A stretch of DNA of 64,000 nucleotides, taken from positions 124,001 to 188,000 of the forward strand of contig NZ_JWLL01000001.1 in assembly GCF_000814025.1 (NCBI RefSeq), written 5' to 3'. Below are positions 48,856-60,016 of this stretch, piece after piece; the first letter of the stretch is position 1, and each line of letters opens with the position of its first letter. Origin of the DNA: Tateyamaria sp. ANG-S1. GTDB lineage: Bacteria; Pseudomonadota; Alphaproteobacteria; Rhodobacterales; Rhodobacteraceae. Made by a program: the position numbers and the translations under genes. The notes beneath the pieces are model-generated. The model had not been told where the DNA came from. It did no database searches and saw only the letters and a list, made by a program, of their open reading frames with translations.

Positions 48856-49827
48856 ATGAAACACGCGGAAACGGTGACTTTCGGGGGATCAGGTCTCGAC
48901 CGGGCTGCCGAGTTGCGTGGCAATGCGGACGCCATTGCGTGTGCAAAGGCTGACCCGTCTGCCCGTGCCATTCTGATGTGGCGCGGCAAGCCATTGATCC
49001 ACCGCACCCGGCCTGCCGCCTTGATGCGATTGCCCATGGATCACCCGGCCTGCGCGGAGGCCAATCAGGGAACAGCGATCTTTCTTGGTCGCGAAGACGG
49101 CGCGCCGCGCTTTGCGCTGGATCTGTCCGCGTGGGAGCCTGAGGATCTGGATCCATCCGTGCTGGGCGGCTTTCTCGATCCAACAGAACAGCGACATCCC
49201 GCCTGTGCCGAGGATGAGGTTTTTGCCGAATTGCGCCGGGTCATGACCTGGCTGTCGCCGCGAGACGCCGAACTGGCCGCTACGGCCCGAGCCGTGTTCA
49301 GTTGGCATGATACGCACGGGTTCTGCGCGAAATGCGCTGCGGCATCCGACATGACGCAGGCTGGCTGGCAGCGGACATGCCCGACCTGTGGCGCACATCA
49401 TTTCCCGCGCACGGACCCAGTGGTGATCATGTTGATCACGCATGGCAATTCGGTACTGATGGGCCGCTCGCCCGGGTGGCCCGAGGGCATGTATTCCCTG
49501 CTCGCCGGATTTGTCGAGCCGGGCGAAACTCTTGAGGCCGCGGTGCGCCGCGAGGTGTTTGAGGAAGCGGGCGTCAGGGTGGGCGCGGTCGAGTATCTGT
49601 CGAGCCAGCCGTGGCCATTTCCCGCCTCGCTCATGTTCGGGTGTCGCGGCACGGCTGTGACGGCGGACATCACGATTGATCCCAACGAGATCGAAGATGC
49701 CATGTGGGTCACGCGCGAAGACATGCTCGCGGTTTTTGCGGGTGAGCACGATACCATCCTGCCCGCCCGCAAAGGCGCAATTGCGCATTTTTTGCTACAG
49801 AACTGGCTTGCGGACACCCTTGATTGA
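48856..49827 (+). CDS. nudC: NADH pyrophosphatase / RNA decapping hydrolase NudC
   Basis: A 323-residue NudC. The zinc ribbon uses Cys157, Cys160, Cys175 and Cys178. The Nudix box spans 218-240 (GFVEPGETLEAAVRREVFEE followed by AGV). SQPWPFPAS (250-258) is the NudC-specific motif. It hydrolyses NADH to NMNH and AMP and removes NAD caps from RNA 5' ends. AAGGGGCGGG precedes the ATG. The length is longer than in E. coli (257) because of the N-terminal domain, which is usual in alphaproteobacteria. Confidence 0.93.
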   Translation: MKHAETVTFGGSGLDRAAELRGNADAIACAKADPSARAILMWRGKPLIHRTRPAALMRLPMDHPACAEANQGTAIFLGREDGAPRFALDLSAWEPEDLDPSVLGGFLDPTEQRHPACAEDEVFAELRRVMTWLSPRDAELAATARAVFSWHDTHGFCAKCAAASDMTQAGWQRTCPTCGAHHFPRTDPVVIMLITHGNSVLMGRSPGWPEGMYSLLAGFVEPGETLEAAVRREVFEEAGVRVGAVEYLSSQPWPFPASLMFGCRGTAVTADITIDPNEIEDAMWVTREDMLAVFAGEHDTILPARKGAIAHFLLQNWLADTLD

Positions 49828-49868
49828 GGGAACACTGCACTCAAATCGCACCATAGCAGGCATCAGGC

Positions 49869-50336
49869 ATGAAATTCTCGGCCCGGGAAGACGTGGCAGC
49901 ACCGATTGAAGCCGTGTTCGAAGCGCTCAATGATTTCGAAAGCTTCGAACGGCAGGCCATGCGGCGCGGAGCGCAGGTTCGGCGGATTGATCCCCTGACG
50001 CAGCCGGGCGTCGGGATGCAGTGGGAGGTGTCCTTTCGCATGCGTGGCAGGATGCGGGAACTGGACCTGAAAATGGCGCGATATGACGCGCCGAATGAAA
50101 TGGTTTTTGATGTGACGTCTGCCGGTGTGACGGGCTCGTTCTCGATCGAGCTGATGGCGTTGTCGCGCAACCGCACGCGCATGGCGCTGGCCCTTGAGTT
50201 GACGCCGTTGACCCTGTCGGCACGCCTGTTCGTGCAATCGCTGAAGCTGGCCAAAACCTCTTTGAACAAACGGTTCAAGCTGCGGGTGGCTGATTACGCA
50301 AAAGGCTTGGAAGACCGGCTGCAACGCAGCGCTTGA
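49869..50336 (+). CDS. SRPBCC (START/polyketide cyclase-like) family protein
   Basis: A 155-residue protein with the helix-grip fold pattern. MKFSAREDVAAPIEAVFEAL starts the first strand and helix, and EVSFRMRGRMRELDLKMARY and GSFSIELMALSRNRTRMALA follow as strands. The C-terminal long helix is ARLFVQSLKLAKTSLNKRFK. The family binds hydrophobic ligands; the ligand here is unknown. It follows nudC by 41 bp in the same direction and ends 4 bp from the convergent pheA gene. Confidence 0.82.
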   Translation: MKFSAREDVAAPIEAVFEALNDFESFERQAMRRGAQVRRIDPLTQPGVGMQWEVSFRMRGRMRELDLKMARYDAPNEMVFDVTSAGVTGSFSIELMALSRNRTRMALALELTPLTLSARLFVQSLKLAKTSLNKRFKLRVADYAKGLEDRLQRSA

Positions 50337-50340
50337 CCGG

Positions 50341-51171
50341 TCAGTCCCGGCCTGGCGCGGCCGGATAGACACCCAGAATGTCGAGCCGGTTGGTGAAATA
50401 GTCCAGCTCGTCCAACGCGCGGGCCAAACCGGGATCATCGGGGTGTCCTTCGACATCTGCGTAAAACTGCGTGGCGGTGAACGCGCCGCCGACCATGTAG
50501 CTTTCCAGCTTGGTCATGTTCACCCCGTTTGTGGCAAAGCCACCCATCGCCTTGTACAGCGCGGCGGGAATGTTGCGGACTTCGAAGACGAAGGTGGTGA
50601 TCATCGTGTCGCCCCGGCGCGTCAGATCCTTTTCCGGGGCCATAAGCAGGAAGCGGGTGGTGTTGTGCCCCTGATCCTCGATGTCATTGGCAAGCACGTT
50701 CAGACCGTAGATGTCCGCCGCCACGGATGAGGCGAGCGCACCCACGCCCTGCTCTTTGGCTTGGGCGATCGCCGCTGCGGCACCAGCGCTGTCCGGTGCG
50801 GTCTCGGCTTTGATCTGGTGTGTGTCCAGGTAGGATCGCGCCTGCGGGATCAGCACCGGGTGTGCGCGCACCAGCGAAATATCCTCAAGCGTCTGACCCG
50901 GCATCGCCATCAGCGCGATGCGCACCCGGACAAAGGCTTCGTCGACAATGTGCAGACCACTTTGCGGCAGCAGTCGGTGAATATCCGCCACACGGCCATA
51001 GGTGGTGTTTTCGACCGGCAGCATTGCCATGTCAGCCGCGCCGTCGCGCACGGCCGCTATGACATCTTCGAAAGCGTGGCAGGGCACCGGTGTGGCGTCG
51101 GGTCTGGCTTTCAAAACGGCCTCGTGACCGTAGGCGCCCAAATCTCCCTGGAACGCAATTCGTGTCGACAT
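50341..51171 (-). CDS. pheA: Prephenate dehydratase
   Basis: A 276-residue monofunctional prephenate dehydratase. FQGDLGAYGHEAVLKA is the catalytic N terminus. MLPVENTTYGRVADIHRLL (about 55-73) and the block DQGHNTTRFLLMA (about 163-175) carry the conserved TRF motif. The ACT regulatory domain (about 188-265) contains NIPAALYKAMGGFATNGVNM then TKLESYMVGG for phenylalanine feedback. It converts prephenate to phenylpyruvate. No chorismate mutase domain is fused. It is divergent from the cytochrome c gene, an arrangement common in Rhodobacterales. Confidence 0.95.
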   Translation of the reverse strand: MSTRIAFQGDLGAYGHEAVLKARPDATPVPCHAFEDVIAAVRDGAADMAMLPVENTTYGRVADIHRLLPQSGLHIVDEAFVRVRIALMAMPGQTLEDISLVRAHPVLIPQARSYLDTHQIKAETAPDSAGAAAAIAQAKEQGVGALASSVAADIYGLNVLANDIEDQGHNTTRFLLMAPEKDLTRRGDTMITTFVFEVRNIPAALYKAMGGFATNGVNMTKLESYMVGGAFTATQFYADVEGHPDDPGLARALDELDYFTNRLDILGVYPAAPGRD

Positions 51172-51307
51172 CGTTGGTCCTTTGCTGCCGGGCCACTACC
51201 TTGAACCCGGCAGGGCGATTGGTCGCGGTTTCTATACCTTGCCAGTGCCAAGGGGAAGCCGTAGGTACCCGCCGGAACACACACAAAGCCACGGAATCGG
51301 AAGCGAA

Positions 51308-51811
51308 ATGTTCGACACCATGACCTTTACCAAGATTGCAGCCAGCCTGTGTGGCGCGCTGCTGGTGCTTTTGCTGGGCAAGTGGGCCGCTGATGCGCTG
51401 TACAACGTGGATGGTCACGGCGAGCAGGCCTATGTCATCGACACCGGCGCTGATGACTCCGCGGAAGAGGTGGTTGAGGTCGCATTTGCCGACGTGTTCG
51501 CCGCCGCAGACGCGGGCGCAGGCCAGCGCATCTTCCGCCAGTGCAGCGCCTGTCACAAGCTCGAAGACGGCGAAAATGCCGTTGGTCCGCACCTGTACGG
51601 GGTTGTTGGTCGCGAGGTTGGCTCGACTGGCTATGGCTCTTACTCTGGCGCGCTGAACGAGGTGGCTGACGTCTGGTCGCCTGAGAACCTGAACGCTTTC
51701 CTCGAAAACCCACGCGGTTGGGCGCCTGGTACATCCATGGGCTACAACGGCCTGCGCGACATCGAGGATCGGGCCAACTTGATCGCCTATCTCGCCAGCA
51801 TCGGCAGCTGA
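51308..51811 (+). CDS. Membrane-anchored class I cytochrome c
   Basis: A 167-residue cytochrome. An uncleaved N-terminal anchor (ASLCGALLVLLLGKWAA, about 12-28) is followed by an acidic linker of about 35 residues (TGADDSAEEVVEVAFADV). The heme domain has CSACH (79-83) and the distal Met144 (GTSMGYNG). Length and layout match the cytochrome c-552/cytochrome cy (CycM) type that shuttles electrons from the bc1 complex to oxidases. The ATG at 51308 has GGAAGCG just upstream, and the longer frame from 51182 is rejected. It is followed by a strong terminator. Confidence 0.92.
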   Translation: MFDTMTFTKIAASLCGALLVLLLGKWAADALYNVDGHGEQAYVIDTGADDSAEEVVEVAFADVFAAADAGAGQRIFRQCSACHKLEDGENAVGPHLYGVVGREVGSTGYGSYSGALNEVADVWSPENLNAFLENPRGWAPGTSMGYNGLRDIEDRANLIAYLASIGS

Positions 51812-51835
51812 TTGTTGCCCAAAATCTGAGTTCCA

Positions 51836-51867
51836 AAGGCCGCGTGTATCGTTCACGCGGCTTTTTT
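51836..51867 (+). terminator. Rho-independent terminator after the cytochrome c gene
   Basis: GCCGCGTG (51839-51846) pairs with CACGCGGC (51854-51861) around a 7-base loop, followed by TTTTTTGTG. Confidence 0.92.
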
Positions 51868-52001
51868 GTGTCGATTGTTACAATTCCTCACATGCCAGGC
51901 ATCACGATCACGTATTCTCAAGTTGCATATTGGCGTGGCGGGCATTTAGCTTACTTCCCATAACAAGACGGCCCTGAATGCCACCCGTACGGAGGATACA
52001 C

Positions 52002-53954
52002 ATGCGACAGACCCTCAAGCGACCCACCGCGCAGGCTCGGGTAAAAGCGGCGCGAAACAAACACATGTTGTGGGGCGGACTTGGGGTCCTCGGTTTGTTG
52101 ACCACTTTGGCGGCGTCGGGGATGGCGCGCGCCGCTGATCATGAAAACATCATCTCGTCACACGGGTACAATTTCTACGGTGAGCTGACCTACCCAGCCG
52201 ACTACCCGCACTTCGACTATGTGAACCCGGACGCACCTCAGGGCGGAGAAATTTCAATCGCTGCCGTCGGTACATTCGACTCCATGAACCCGTATGCGCG
52301 CCAAGGCCGGGCGCATGCTTTCTCAGTTTTCATGTACGAAAGCCTTCTCGGGGACGCACCTGCGGGCGGGGCTGCGCCTGCTGATACCTATGGGGAATAC
52401 TACTGCCTGCTTTGCGAACGGCTGGAATACCCCGAAGACCGAAGTTGGGTTGTGTTCTACATGCGTCCAGAAGCGCGGTTTTCCGACGGCACGCCTGTCA
52501 CGGCGCATGACATTGCCTTCAGCCACAACCTTTTGCTGGATCAGGGGCTGAAGTCCTATGCCGACGCTGTGCGCAAGCTCATCCCGAAGGTCGAAGTGTT
52601 GGATGATCATACCATCAAGTTCTACTTTGCAGACGGCGTTTCACGGCGGTCCCTGATCGAACAGGTGGGCGGTGTGCCTGCTTGGTCCAAGAAGTGGTAC
52701 GAGGAAACTGGCGCAAAGCTGAACGAAAGCCGCTTGGACATCTCGCCCGGATCTGGTGCCTACATGGTCGAAAACGTGGATATTTCACGCCGCATCGTGT
52801 TGAAGCGGAATCCTGACTATTGGGGTAATGATCTGCCGTTCAACGTCGGGCGGTTCAACTTCGACCGCCTGCGGCTCGAGATTTTTGGCGACAGCGCTGC
52901 CGCGTTCGAGGCGTTCAAGGCGGGCGAATATACATTCCGGCTGGAAGGGGACAGCCGCAAATGGGCCACCCAATACAACTTCCCTAAAGTGCAGTCTGGC
53001 GCGGTCGTTCAAGAAGAACTTCGCAATGGCGCACCGCCTGCCGCGACTGGCATCGTCTTCAACCTTGGGTCCGAGGTCTTGCAGGACCGGCGCGTTCGCG
53101 AGGCCGTGGCGCTTGGCTATAATTTCGAGTGGACAAACGAGAGCCTGCAAAACGGTCTTTTTGATCAGCGCGCATCGTTTAGCCAGGACACCCCGGTCAT
53201 GGCCAAAGGCGCACCCGAAGGCGTGGAGCTGGAGCTGCTGCAATCGCTGGGTGATCTCGTACCCGAAGAGATGCTGACAGAGCCAGCGCGCGTTCCGCAC
53301 ACCTCGAATGAAGAGACTTTGCGGGACCGCCGCAACCTTCGCAAAGCGATGAGCTTGCTGGATGAGGCTGGCTGGGAAGTCGGTGACGATGGCCTGCGCC
53401 GGAACGCCGACGGTGACGTTCTGAAGTTGAACTATCTCTTCAACAGCGCGTCGTCGCCAACCCTCACCGGGGTCATGGAGAACTTCGTCGCAAATGTGTC
53501 GAGCATGGGCATCGACATCACGTTTGAGCGGGTGGACCCATCGCAATACACCGCGCGAGAGCGCGACCGGGACTACGACCTGCTCTACGATCAATATCCG
53601 GCGTTTATTGGTACAGGCACAGGCCTCAGCCAACGTTTTGGGTCCGAGGATGCAGCCTTTTCCCTGTTCAACCCCGCCGGGATCGCGAGCCCATTGGTTG
53701 ATGCGTTGATCAACGTGTCCCTCGACGCACAAACAGTGGAAGAGGAGGAAGCCGCGATGCGGGCGCTTGACCGCGCGCTGCGGCACGAGTTCATCATGAT
53801 CCCGATGGGCTATGCGCCAAACCACTGGGTCGCGTATTATGACATGTACGAATACCCGGATGTGATACCGCCCTACAATCTGGGCTACCTCGACTTCTGG
53901 TGGATGAACGAGGAAAAAGCTGCCGAACTCCGGGCCTCTGGCGCGCTGAGGTAA
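52002..53954 (+). CDS. yejA: Peptide ABC transporter substrate-binding protein (YejA type)
   Basis: A 650-residue SBP_bac_5 family periplasmic binding protein. A long N-terminal region (about 44 residues, [21 protein letters not shown]) ends in a Sec cleavage site. The YejA-type start [20 protein letters not shown] then [20 protein letters not shown] follows. [20 protein letters not shown] and [18 protein letters not shown] are typical of this subgroup. GGAGG 6 bases before the ATG at 52002 sets the start over an ATG at 51978. It heads the yejABEF operon. The family imports oligopeptides, including microcin C-like compounds in enterobacteria. Confidence 0.92.
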   Translation: MRQTLKRPTAQARVKAARNKHMLWGGLGVLGLLTTLAASGMARAADHENIISSHGYNFYGELTYPADYPHFDYVNPDAPQGGEISIAAVGTFDSMNPYARQGRAHAFSVFMYESLLGDAPAGGAAPADTYGEYYCLLCERLEYPEDRSWVVFYMRPEARFSDGTPVTAHDIAFSHNLLLDQGLKSYADAVRKLIPKVEVLDDHTIKFYFADGVSRRSLIEQVGGVPAWSKKWYEETGAKLNESRLDISPGSGAYMVENVDISRRIVLKRNPDYWGNDLPFNVGRFNFDRLRLEIFGDSAAAFEAFKAGEYTFRLEGDSRKWATQYNFPKVQSGAVVQEELRNGAPPAATGIVFNLGSEVLQDRRVREAVALGYNFEWTNESLQNGLFDQRASFSQDTPVMAKGAPEGVELELLQSLGDLVPEEMLTEPARVPHTSNEETLRDRRNLRKAMSLLDEAGWEVGDDGLRRNADGDVLKLNYLFNSASSPTLTGVMENFVANVSSMGIDITFERVDPSQYTARERDRDYDLLYDQYPAFIGTGTGLSQRFGSEDAAFSLFNPAGIASPLVDALINVSLDAQTVEEEEAAMRALDRALRHEFIMIPMGYAPNHWVAYYDMYEYPDVIPPYNLGYLDFWWMNEEKAAELRASGALR

Positions 53955-53958
53955 GGCG

Positions 53959-55050
53959 ATGGCCCCCTATATCCTGCGCAGGCTGCTTTTGGTCATTCCG
54001 ACCTTGCTGGGCATCCTGCTGGTCAACTTCACCCTGACGCAATTCGTGCCGGGCGGTCCCGTCGAACAGGCCATCGCCCGTGCGCAGGGCGGCGGCGACG
54101 TCTTTGGCGGGTTTGCCGGGGGCAACAATGATGCAGGGGCTGACGAACTGAACACAGGGTCGGACAGCACCTATGTGGGTGCGCGAGGTCTGCCACCTGA
54201 ATTCATCGCCGAGCTGGAGCGCGAATTCGGCTTCGACAAACCGCCGGTGCAACGCTTTTTCAACATGGTCTGGAACTATGCGCGCTTCGATTTCGGTGAA
54301 AGCTACTTCCGATCTATAAGCGTGGTCGACCTGATCATCGAAAAGCTACCCGTCTCCATCAGCCTTGGGCTTTGGTCCACACTTATCGCGTATCTCGTGT
54401 CGATCCCCTTGGGCATTCGCAAGGCCGTCAAGGACGGAACACCATTTGATACTTGGACCTCCGGCCTCATCATCGCGGGCTATGCGATCCCCGGCTTTCT
54501 CTTCGCGATCCTGCTGCTCGTGCTCTTTGCCGGGGGCAGCTACTTCCAGATCTTCCCGCTGCGCGGCCTGACGTCGGACAACTGGGACGATCTGACCACA
54601 ATCGGCAAGGTGCTGGATTATTTCTGGCACATCACGCTGCCTGTCCTTGCCGGGACCATCGGTGCCTTTGCAACGCTGACACTTCTGACCAAAAACAGCT
54701 TTCTGGATGAGATCAAGAAGCTGTACGTCATGACCGCCCGCGCCAAGGGGCTGTCTGAACGCAGCGTGCTTTATGGCCACGTCTTCCGGAACGCCATGCT
54801 GATCGTGATCGCAGGCTTTCCGGCCGTGTTCATCGGCGTCTTCTTCGGCGGGTCGCTGATCATCGAAACCATCTTTTCGCTCGATGGTCTGGGACGTCTC
54901 GGGTTCGAGGCTGCGGTGGCGCGTGACTACCCGATCGTCTTTGGCACCCTCTACATCTTCGGCTTGATCGGCCTCTTGGTCGGTATCCTGTCGGACTTGA
55001 TGTATGTGCTGGTTGACCCCCGCATCGACTTTGAGCGGAGGGAAGGCTGA
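53959..55050 (+). CDS. yejB: Peptide ABC transporter permease YejB
   Basis: A 363-residue binding-protein-dependent permease. It has the N-terminal helix [20 protein letters not shown], a long periplasmic loop rich in Gly/Asp (about 35-75), and five further membrane segments. The EAA loop that contacts the ATPase is [20 protein letters not shown] (about 258-277). The length and the extra periplasmic stretch are typical of YejB compared with DppB. It ends with TGATG, so its stop overlaps the yejE start by one base, and it begins 4 bp after yejA. Confidence 0.94.
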   Translation: MAPYILRRLLLVIPTLLGILLVNFTLTQFVPGGPVEQAIARAQGGGDVFGGFAGGNNDAGADELNTGSDSTYVGARGLPPEFIAELEREFGFDKPPVQRFFNMVWNYARFDFGESYFRSISVVDLIIEKLPVSISLGLWSTLIAYLVSIPLGIRKAVKDGTPFDTWTSGLIIAGYAIPGFLFAILLLVLFAGGSYFQIFPLRGLTSDNWDDLTTIGKVLDYFWHITLPVLAGTIGAFATLTLLTKNSFLDEIKKLYVMTARAKGLSERSVLYGHVFRNAMLIVIAGFPAVFIGVFFGGSLIIETIFSLDGLGRLGFEAAVARDYPIVFGTLYIFGLIGLLVGILSDLMYVLVDPRIDFERREG

Positions 55051-56239
55051 TGGCATTGCAAGAGCCGATCACCGAGCCGCCGGTAAAGCCAGACCCAATC
55101 CCGGCGGCCGTTCCCGCCCCGCGGCGCGGGTTCTTTTCGCTATCTCCGCTGAACCAGCGCCGCTGGCGGAACTTCAAGAAAAACCGCCGCGCTTACTGGT
55201 CGCTGTGGGTTTTTTCGATCCTTTTCGGCCTGTCGTTGATGGCGGAGCTGATCGCTTACGACAAGCCAATCCTTGTGCGCTATCAGGGTGAATTCTACAC
55301 ACCGATCTGGAATTTTTACCCGGAAACCGCCTTTGGCGGCGACTTCAGAACCGAAGCCAGCTACCGTGACCCGGAGGTCGAATGCCTGATCGTGTCCGGC
55401 GGGTTGGAGGCGTGTTTCGATGATCCCGAAGGTGTGATTGAAGACGCACAGGACGGAGAGGTCGATGGCGAGGCGATCACCAAGGGTTGGACCATCTGGC
55501 CGCTGATCCCGTACAGCTACGACACCGCAGTGGACCGCCCCGGCGCAGCGCCCCTGCCGCCTAATGGTGAGAACCTGCTCGGAACGGACGGCACCAAGCG
55601 CGACGTGATGGCCCGTGTGATCCACGGGTTCCGCCTGTCGGTACTGTTTACGCTCATCGTCACGGGCGCATCTGCCATCGTCGGCATCATCGCAGGCGCA
55701 GTGCAGGGCTATTTCGGTGGGCGCACCGACCTGATCTTCCAACGGATTATCGAGATCTGGTCATCGACCCCCAGCCTCTACGTCATCATCATCATGTTTG
55801 CGATCCTCGGGCGAAGTTTCTGGCTTCTGGTCTTCCTCTTGATCCTTTTCGGCTGGACCGGCCTTGTCGGTGTTGTCCGGGCCGAATTCCTGCGGGCCCG
55901 GAACCTCGAATACGTGCGCGCGGCCCGTGCGCTCGGAGTCGGCAACCTCACCATCATGTTCAGGCACATGCTGCCCAACGCGATGGTCGCGACGCTGACG
56001 ATGCTGCCCTTCATCATCACTGGCACCATCTCGTCCCTTGCGGTCCTCGACTTCCTCGGCTTTGGCCTGCCGTCCTCCGCCCCTAGCTTGGGCGAGTTGA
56101 CGCTGCAGGCCAAACAGAACCTGCAGGCCCCCTGGCTTGCCTTCACCGCCTTTACCGTGTTCGCCGTAATGCTCAGCCTACTGATCTTCATCTTTGAAGG
56201 CATCCGCGACGCGTTCGACCCACGAAAGACCTTCACCTG

Positions 56240-56240
<1 letters not shown>
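55050..56240 (+). CDS. yejE: Peptide ABC transporter permease YejE
   Basis: A 396-residue permease, the partner of YejB. The cytoplasmic N terminus is Pro-rich (about 1-25). A first helix (WSLWVFSILFGLSLMAELIA) is followed by an unusually long periplasmic domain (about 70-185, containing YRDPEVECLIVSGGLEACFD). Five membrane helices come next, and the EAA loop is VRAARALGVGNLTIMFRHML (about 290-309). The large periplasmic insertion is the YejE hallmark and may contact YejA. It overlaps yejB and yejF by one base at each end. Confidence 0.94.
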
Positions 56241-57817
<1,577 letters not shown>

Positions 57818-57872
57818 CGACGGGCGACGTGCGTTGACCCTATGGGCCAACGACACCCCGCCCGCCATCCCT

Positions 57873-58109
57873 TCAGGTCAGCGCCAGACCGATGACCATG
57901 GCAGCAAGCGCGATCACGTGGATCATCGTCATTGCCATGTCATTCCAACGCAGACCGACGATCAGCCAGCCGAGCATCCCGACCAAAAACAGGTACATGT
58001 TCAACGGTGCGAGGCCAAAGGCCGTGGCCGCGTAGCCAAAGACCTGAATGATCGATGCGCTCCACTTGATCGTGTTGGTGTCGGTGGAGCGGCGGACAAT
58101 CGCGTTCAT
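57873..58109 (-). CDS. Small two-helix membrane protein (DUF6552-like)
   Basis: A 78-residue protein with a short polar N terminus (MNAIVRRSTDTNTIKWSASI) and hydrophobic helices (IIQVFGYAATAFGL, LNMYLFLVGMLGWLIVGLRW, MIHVIALAAMVIGLAL). It looks like the DUF6552 family from memory, but this was not checked. The Trp/Asn pair in GLRWNDMA may be conserved. GGAGCGG precedes the ATG at 58109. The ATG overlaps the stop of the upstream 42-codon ORF by four bases, so the two are probably translated together. Divergent from a LysR gene. Confidence 0.72.
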   Translation of the reverse strand: MNAIVRRSTDTNTIKWSASIIQVFGYAATAFGLAPLNMYLFLVGMLGWLIVGLRWNDMAMTMIHVIALAAMVIGLALT

Positions 58110-58234
58110 AACCGCTCCAGATCGATGCATTTCGTCCGCTTGCCGTGCCACCAGCGGCGGCGGGGCAGGGCGACGCGGACACAAGGCCGCTGGCGGGTCG
58201 CTGTCATGAAAGTTTGAGCATAAATTCCGAGCAT
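58106..58234 (-). CDS. Candidate 42-residue basic small protein, coupled to the membrane gene
   Basis: This short ORF is below usual length cut-offs. ATG at 58234 is preceded by AAGAGGTG 6 bases upstream, and its TGA overlaps the next ATG as ATGA. The product has 42 residues, a hydrophobic first third (MLGIYAQTFM) and a strongly basic middle with RRRWWHGKRTKC. It ends with CIDLERL. It has two Cys and two adjacent Trp. No family is recognised. The good start, overlap and position directly after the LysR divergent region support a real gene. Confidence 0.55.
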   Translation of the reverse strand: MLGIYAQTFMTATRQRPCVRVALPRRRWWHGKRTKCIDLERL

Positions 58235-58334
58235 GTGACACCTCTTGGGGAGAGAAGGGATATGTCTATATGTTAGGGATAGATGCCCTTGATGCGACTC
58301 AATTGAAATTCTGATGTGTAAGCTGAAGTGACAT

Positions 58335-59210
58335 ATGGACTGGCGTGACCTTCCTCCTTTGGCCGCGCTTCGCGCCTTTGCCGCATTCGTGGACACAGGC
58401 AGCGTCGTGGCAGCCGGTCAGGCGCTGTCTGTCAGCCATGCTGCGGTCAGCCAACAGCTGCGCGCGCTTGAGGCGCATCTGGGTGTGAGCCTGTTTGACC
58501 GGTCTGGCCGCGCCATGAAGCTGACGGATGACGGTGAAATCCTTGCGCAAGGTTGTGCTGACGGTTTCGCAAGCATCGGCCGTGCCGTGGCGCTTGTTAC
58601 GGGTGCTGAGGCTGCACGCCCCTTGCACATCTCGCCCACGCCCAGCTTTGCCGCCGCCTGGCTGATGCCGCGCCTGTCCGAGTTCCGGACCAAACACCCC
58701 GAGATCAATCTGGTGCTGAACCCGACATCTGACATCGTGAAGCTGACACCCGGCGGTGTTGACCTGTCGATCCGCTACGGCGTCGGCGGGTGGGACGGTC
58801 TCGACAGTGAATTGCTTGTTCCGACCTCCATGGTCGTGGTTGCGGCTCCGCATCTTGTGGCCGGGCATGATGTGTCGGATCCCGCCAGCTTAAGTGCCTT
58901 GCCATGGTTGGAAGAGGTCGGGACTACCGAAAGCTCACGTTGGCTGACGCAGAGGGGCGCGGCAAACATGCCCCGCGGGTCAGTGACGCAAGTGCCGGGC
59001 AACCTTATGCTGGATGGCGCGCGAGACGGGCAGGGGGTGGCGGTGACCGTGCGCAATTTCGTAAACGCTGACATTGCGGCGGGGCGGCTGGTCGTTCTGC
59101 ACGAGGACAAGATGGAAGGTGCGGGCTATCACCTTGTCACGCGGCCAGGCGTTCAACGCCCAGCACTGCGCGACTTCATCCGCTGGGTTAGAAAGGCTGC
59201 GCGCGCATGA
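58335..59210 (+). CDS. LysR-type regulator (GcvA-like)
   Basis: A 291-residue LTTR. MDWRDLPPLAALRAFAAFVD is the typical GcvA-like N terminus. The HTH runs to about residue 65 (ALSVSHAAVSQQLRALEAHL). The effector domain (about 93-290) includes HISPTPSFAAAWLMPRLSEF and GVDLSIRYGVGGWDGLDSEL. It is divergent from the small-ORF/membrane protein pair across about 100 bp and overlaps the mtfA start by four bases. Its targets may include both sides. Confidence 0.9.
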   Translation: MDWRDLPPLAALRAFAAFVDTGSVVAAGQALSVSHAAVSQQLRALEAHLGVSLFDRSGRAMKLTDDGEILAQGCADGFASIGRAVALVTGAEAARPLHISPTPSFAAAWLMPRLSEFRTKHPEINLVLNPTSDIVKLTPGGVDLSIRYGVGGWDGLDSELLVPTSMVVVAAPHLVAGHDVSDPASLSALPWLEEVGTTESSRWLTQRGAANMPRGSVTQVPGNLMLDGARDGQGVAVTVRNFVNADIAAGRLVVLHEDKMEGAGYHLVTRPGVQRPALRDFIRWVRKAARA

Positions 59211-60016
59211 CCCTGTTCTTCGGTCTGCTTGCTCTCATCGGCGCGGCGTTTCTGTGGCGCGCATGGCGCAAACAGCAATGGCAACAAGAGGTGCTGGCCT
59301 CGCGCCTGACAGATGCCGAATGGGACATCATGCTGCGTGAGGTGCCACTGATCCGCAAACTGCCCACCCACCTAAAGGCGCCGTTCGAAGGCAAGGTGGC
59401 GCTGTTTCTAAACCAGGTGGACCTTGTGGGCTGCAATGGGCTTGAGGTGAGTGATGAAATGGCGATGAGCATCGCGGGGCAGGCCGCCTTGCTCGTGGTG
59501 GGCACGGATGCATGGTACAAGCATCTGACGACAGTCCTGATCTACCCCGGCGCGTTCAAATCCAAGCAGACGCGGCAGGATGGCTACGTCGTGACCGAAG
59601 AAGAGATCGTGCGCCTCGGCGAAAGCTGGTCACGCGGGCCCGTGGTTCTGTCTTGGCGCGACGTGCGACAGGGTGGGTTGAATGATGTGGATGGGTTGAA
59701 CGTGGTTCTGCACGAATTTGCCCACCAACTTGATGACCTGTCAGGCCAGACCGACGGCGCGCCGCCCATGGCACCGGGGCAAAGCTTTGCGGCCTGGTCC
59801 GAGGTCATTGTCGAAGCCTATGACCGCCACGTTGCCAATGTGGATGCAGGCCGCCGCACGGTCATCGATCCCTACGGTGCAACGAACCACGAAGAGTTCT
59901 TTGCCGTTGTGGTCGAGCTGTTCTTTGAACGCCCCCGCGCGCTGAAAGGGACGGAGCCCGAGGTCTACGACCAGCTTGCAACTCTGCTGAATGTCGATCC
60001 GGTTAACTGGTCCTAG
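59207..60016 (+). CDS. mtfA: Zinc-dependent peptidase, MtfA (M90) family
   Basis: A 269-residue M90 peptidase. An N-terminal membrane helix (LFFGLLALIGAAFLWRAW) is followed by the catalytic domain. The zinc motif is HEFAH (His169, Glu170, His173) and the third ligand or helper glutamates lie in NHEEFFAVVVELFFERP (about 227-243). E. coli MtfA binds the repressor Mlc and has aminopeptidase activity. No Mlc homologue is in this window. It is translationally coupled to the LysR gene, and its end overlaps the convergent dacA gene by four bases. Confidence 0.9.
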   Translation: MTLFFGLLALIGAAFLWRAWRKQQWQQEVLASRLTDAEWDIMLREVPLIRKLPTHLKAPFEGKVALFLNQVDLVGCNGLEVSDEMAMSIAGQAALLVVGTDAWYKHLTTVLIYPGAFKSKQTRQDGYVVTEEEIVRLGESWSRGPVVLSWRDVRQGGLNDVDGLNVVLHEFAHQLDDLSGQTDGAPPMAPGQSFAAWSEVIVEAYDRHVANVDAGRRTVIDPYGATNHEEFFAVVVELFFERPRALKGTEPEVYDQLATLLNVDPVNWS

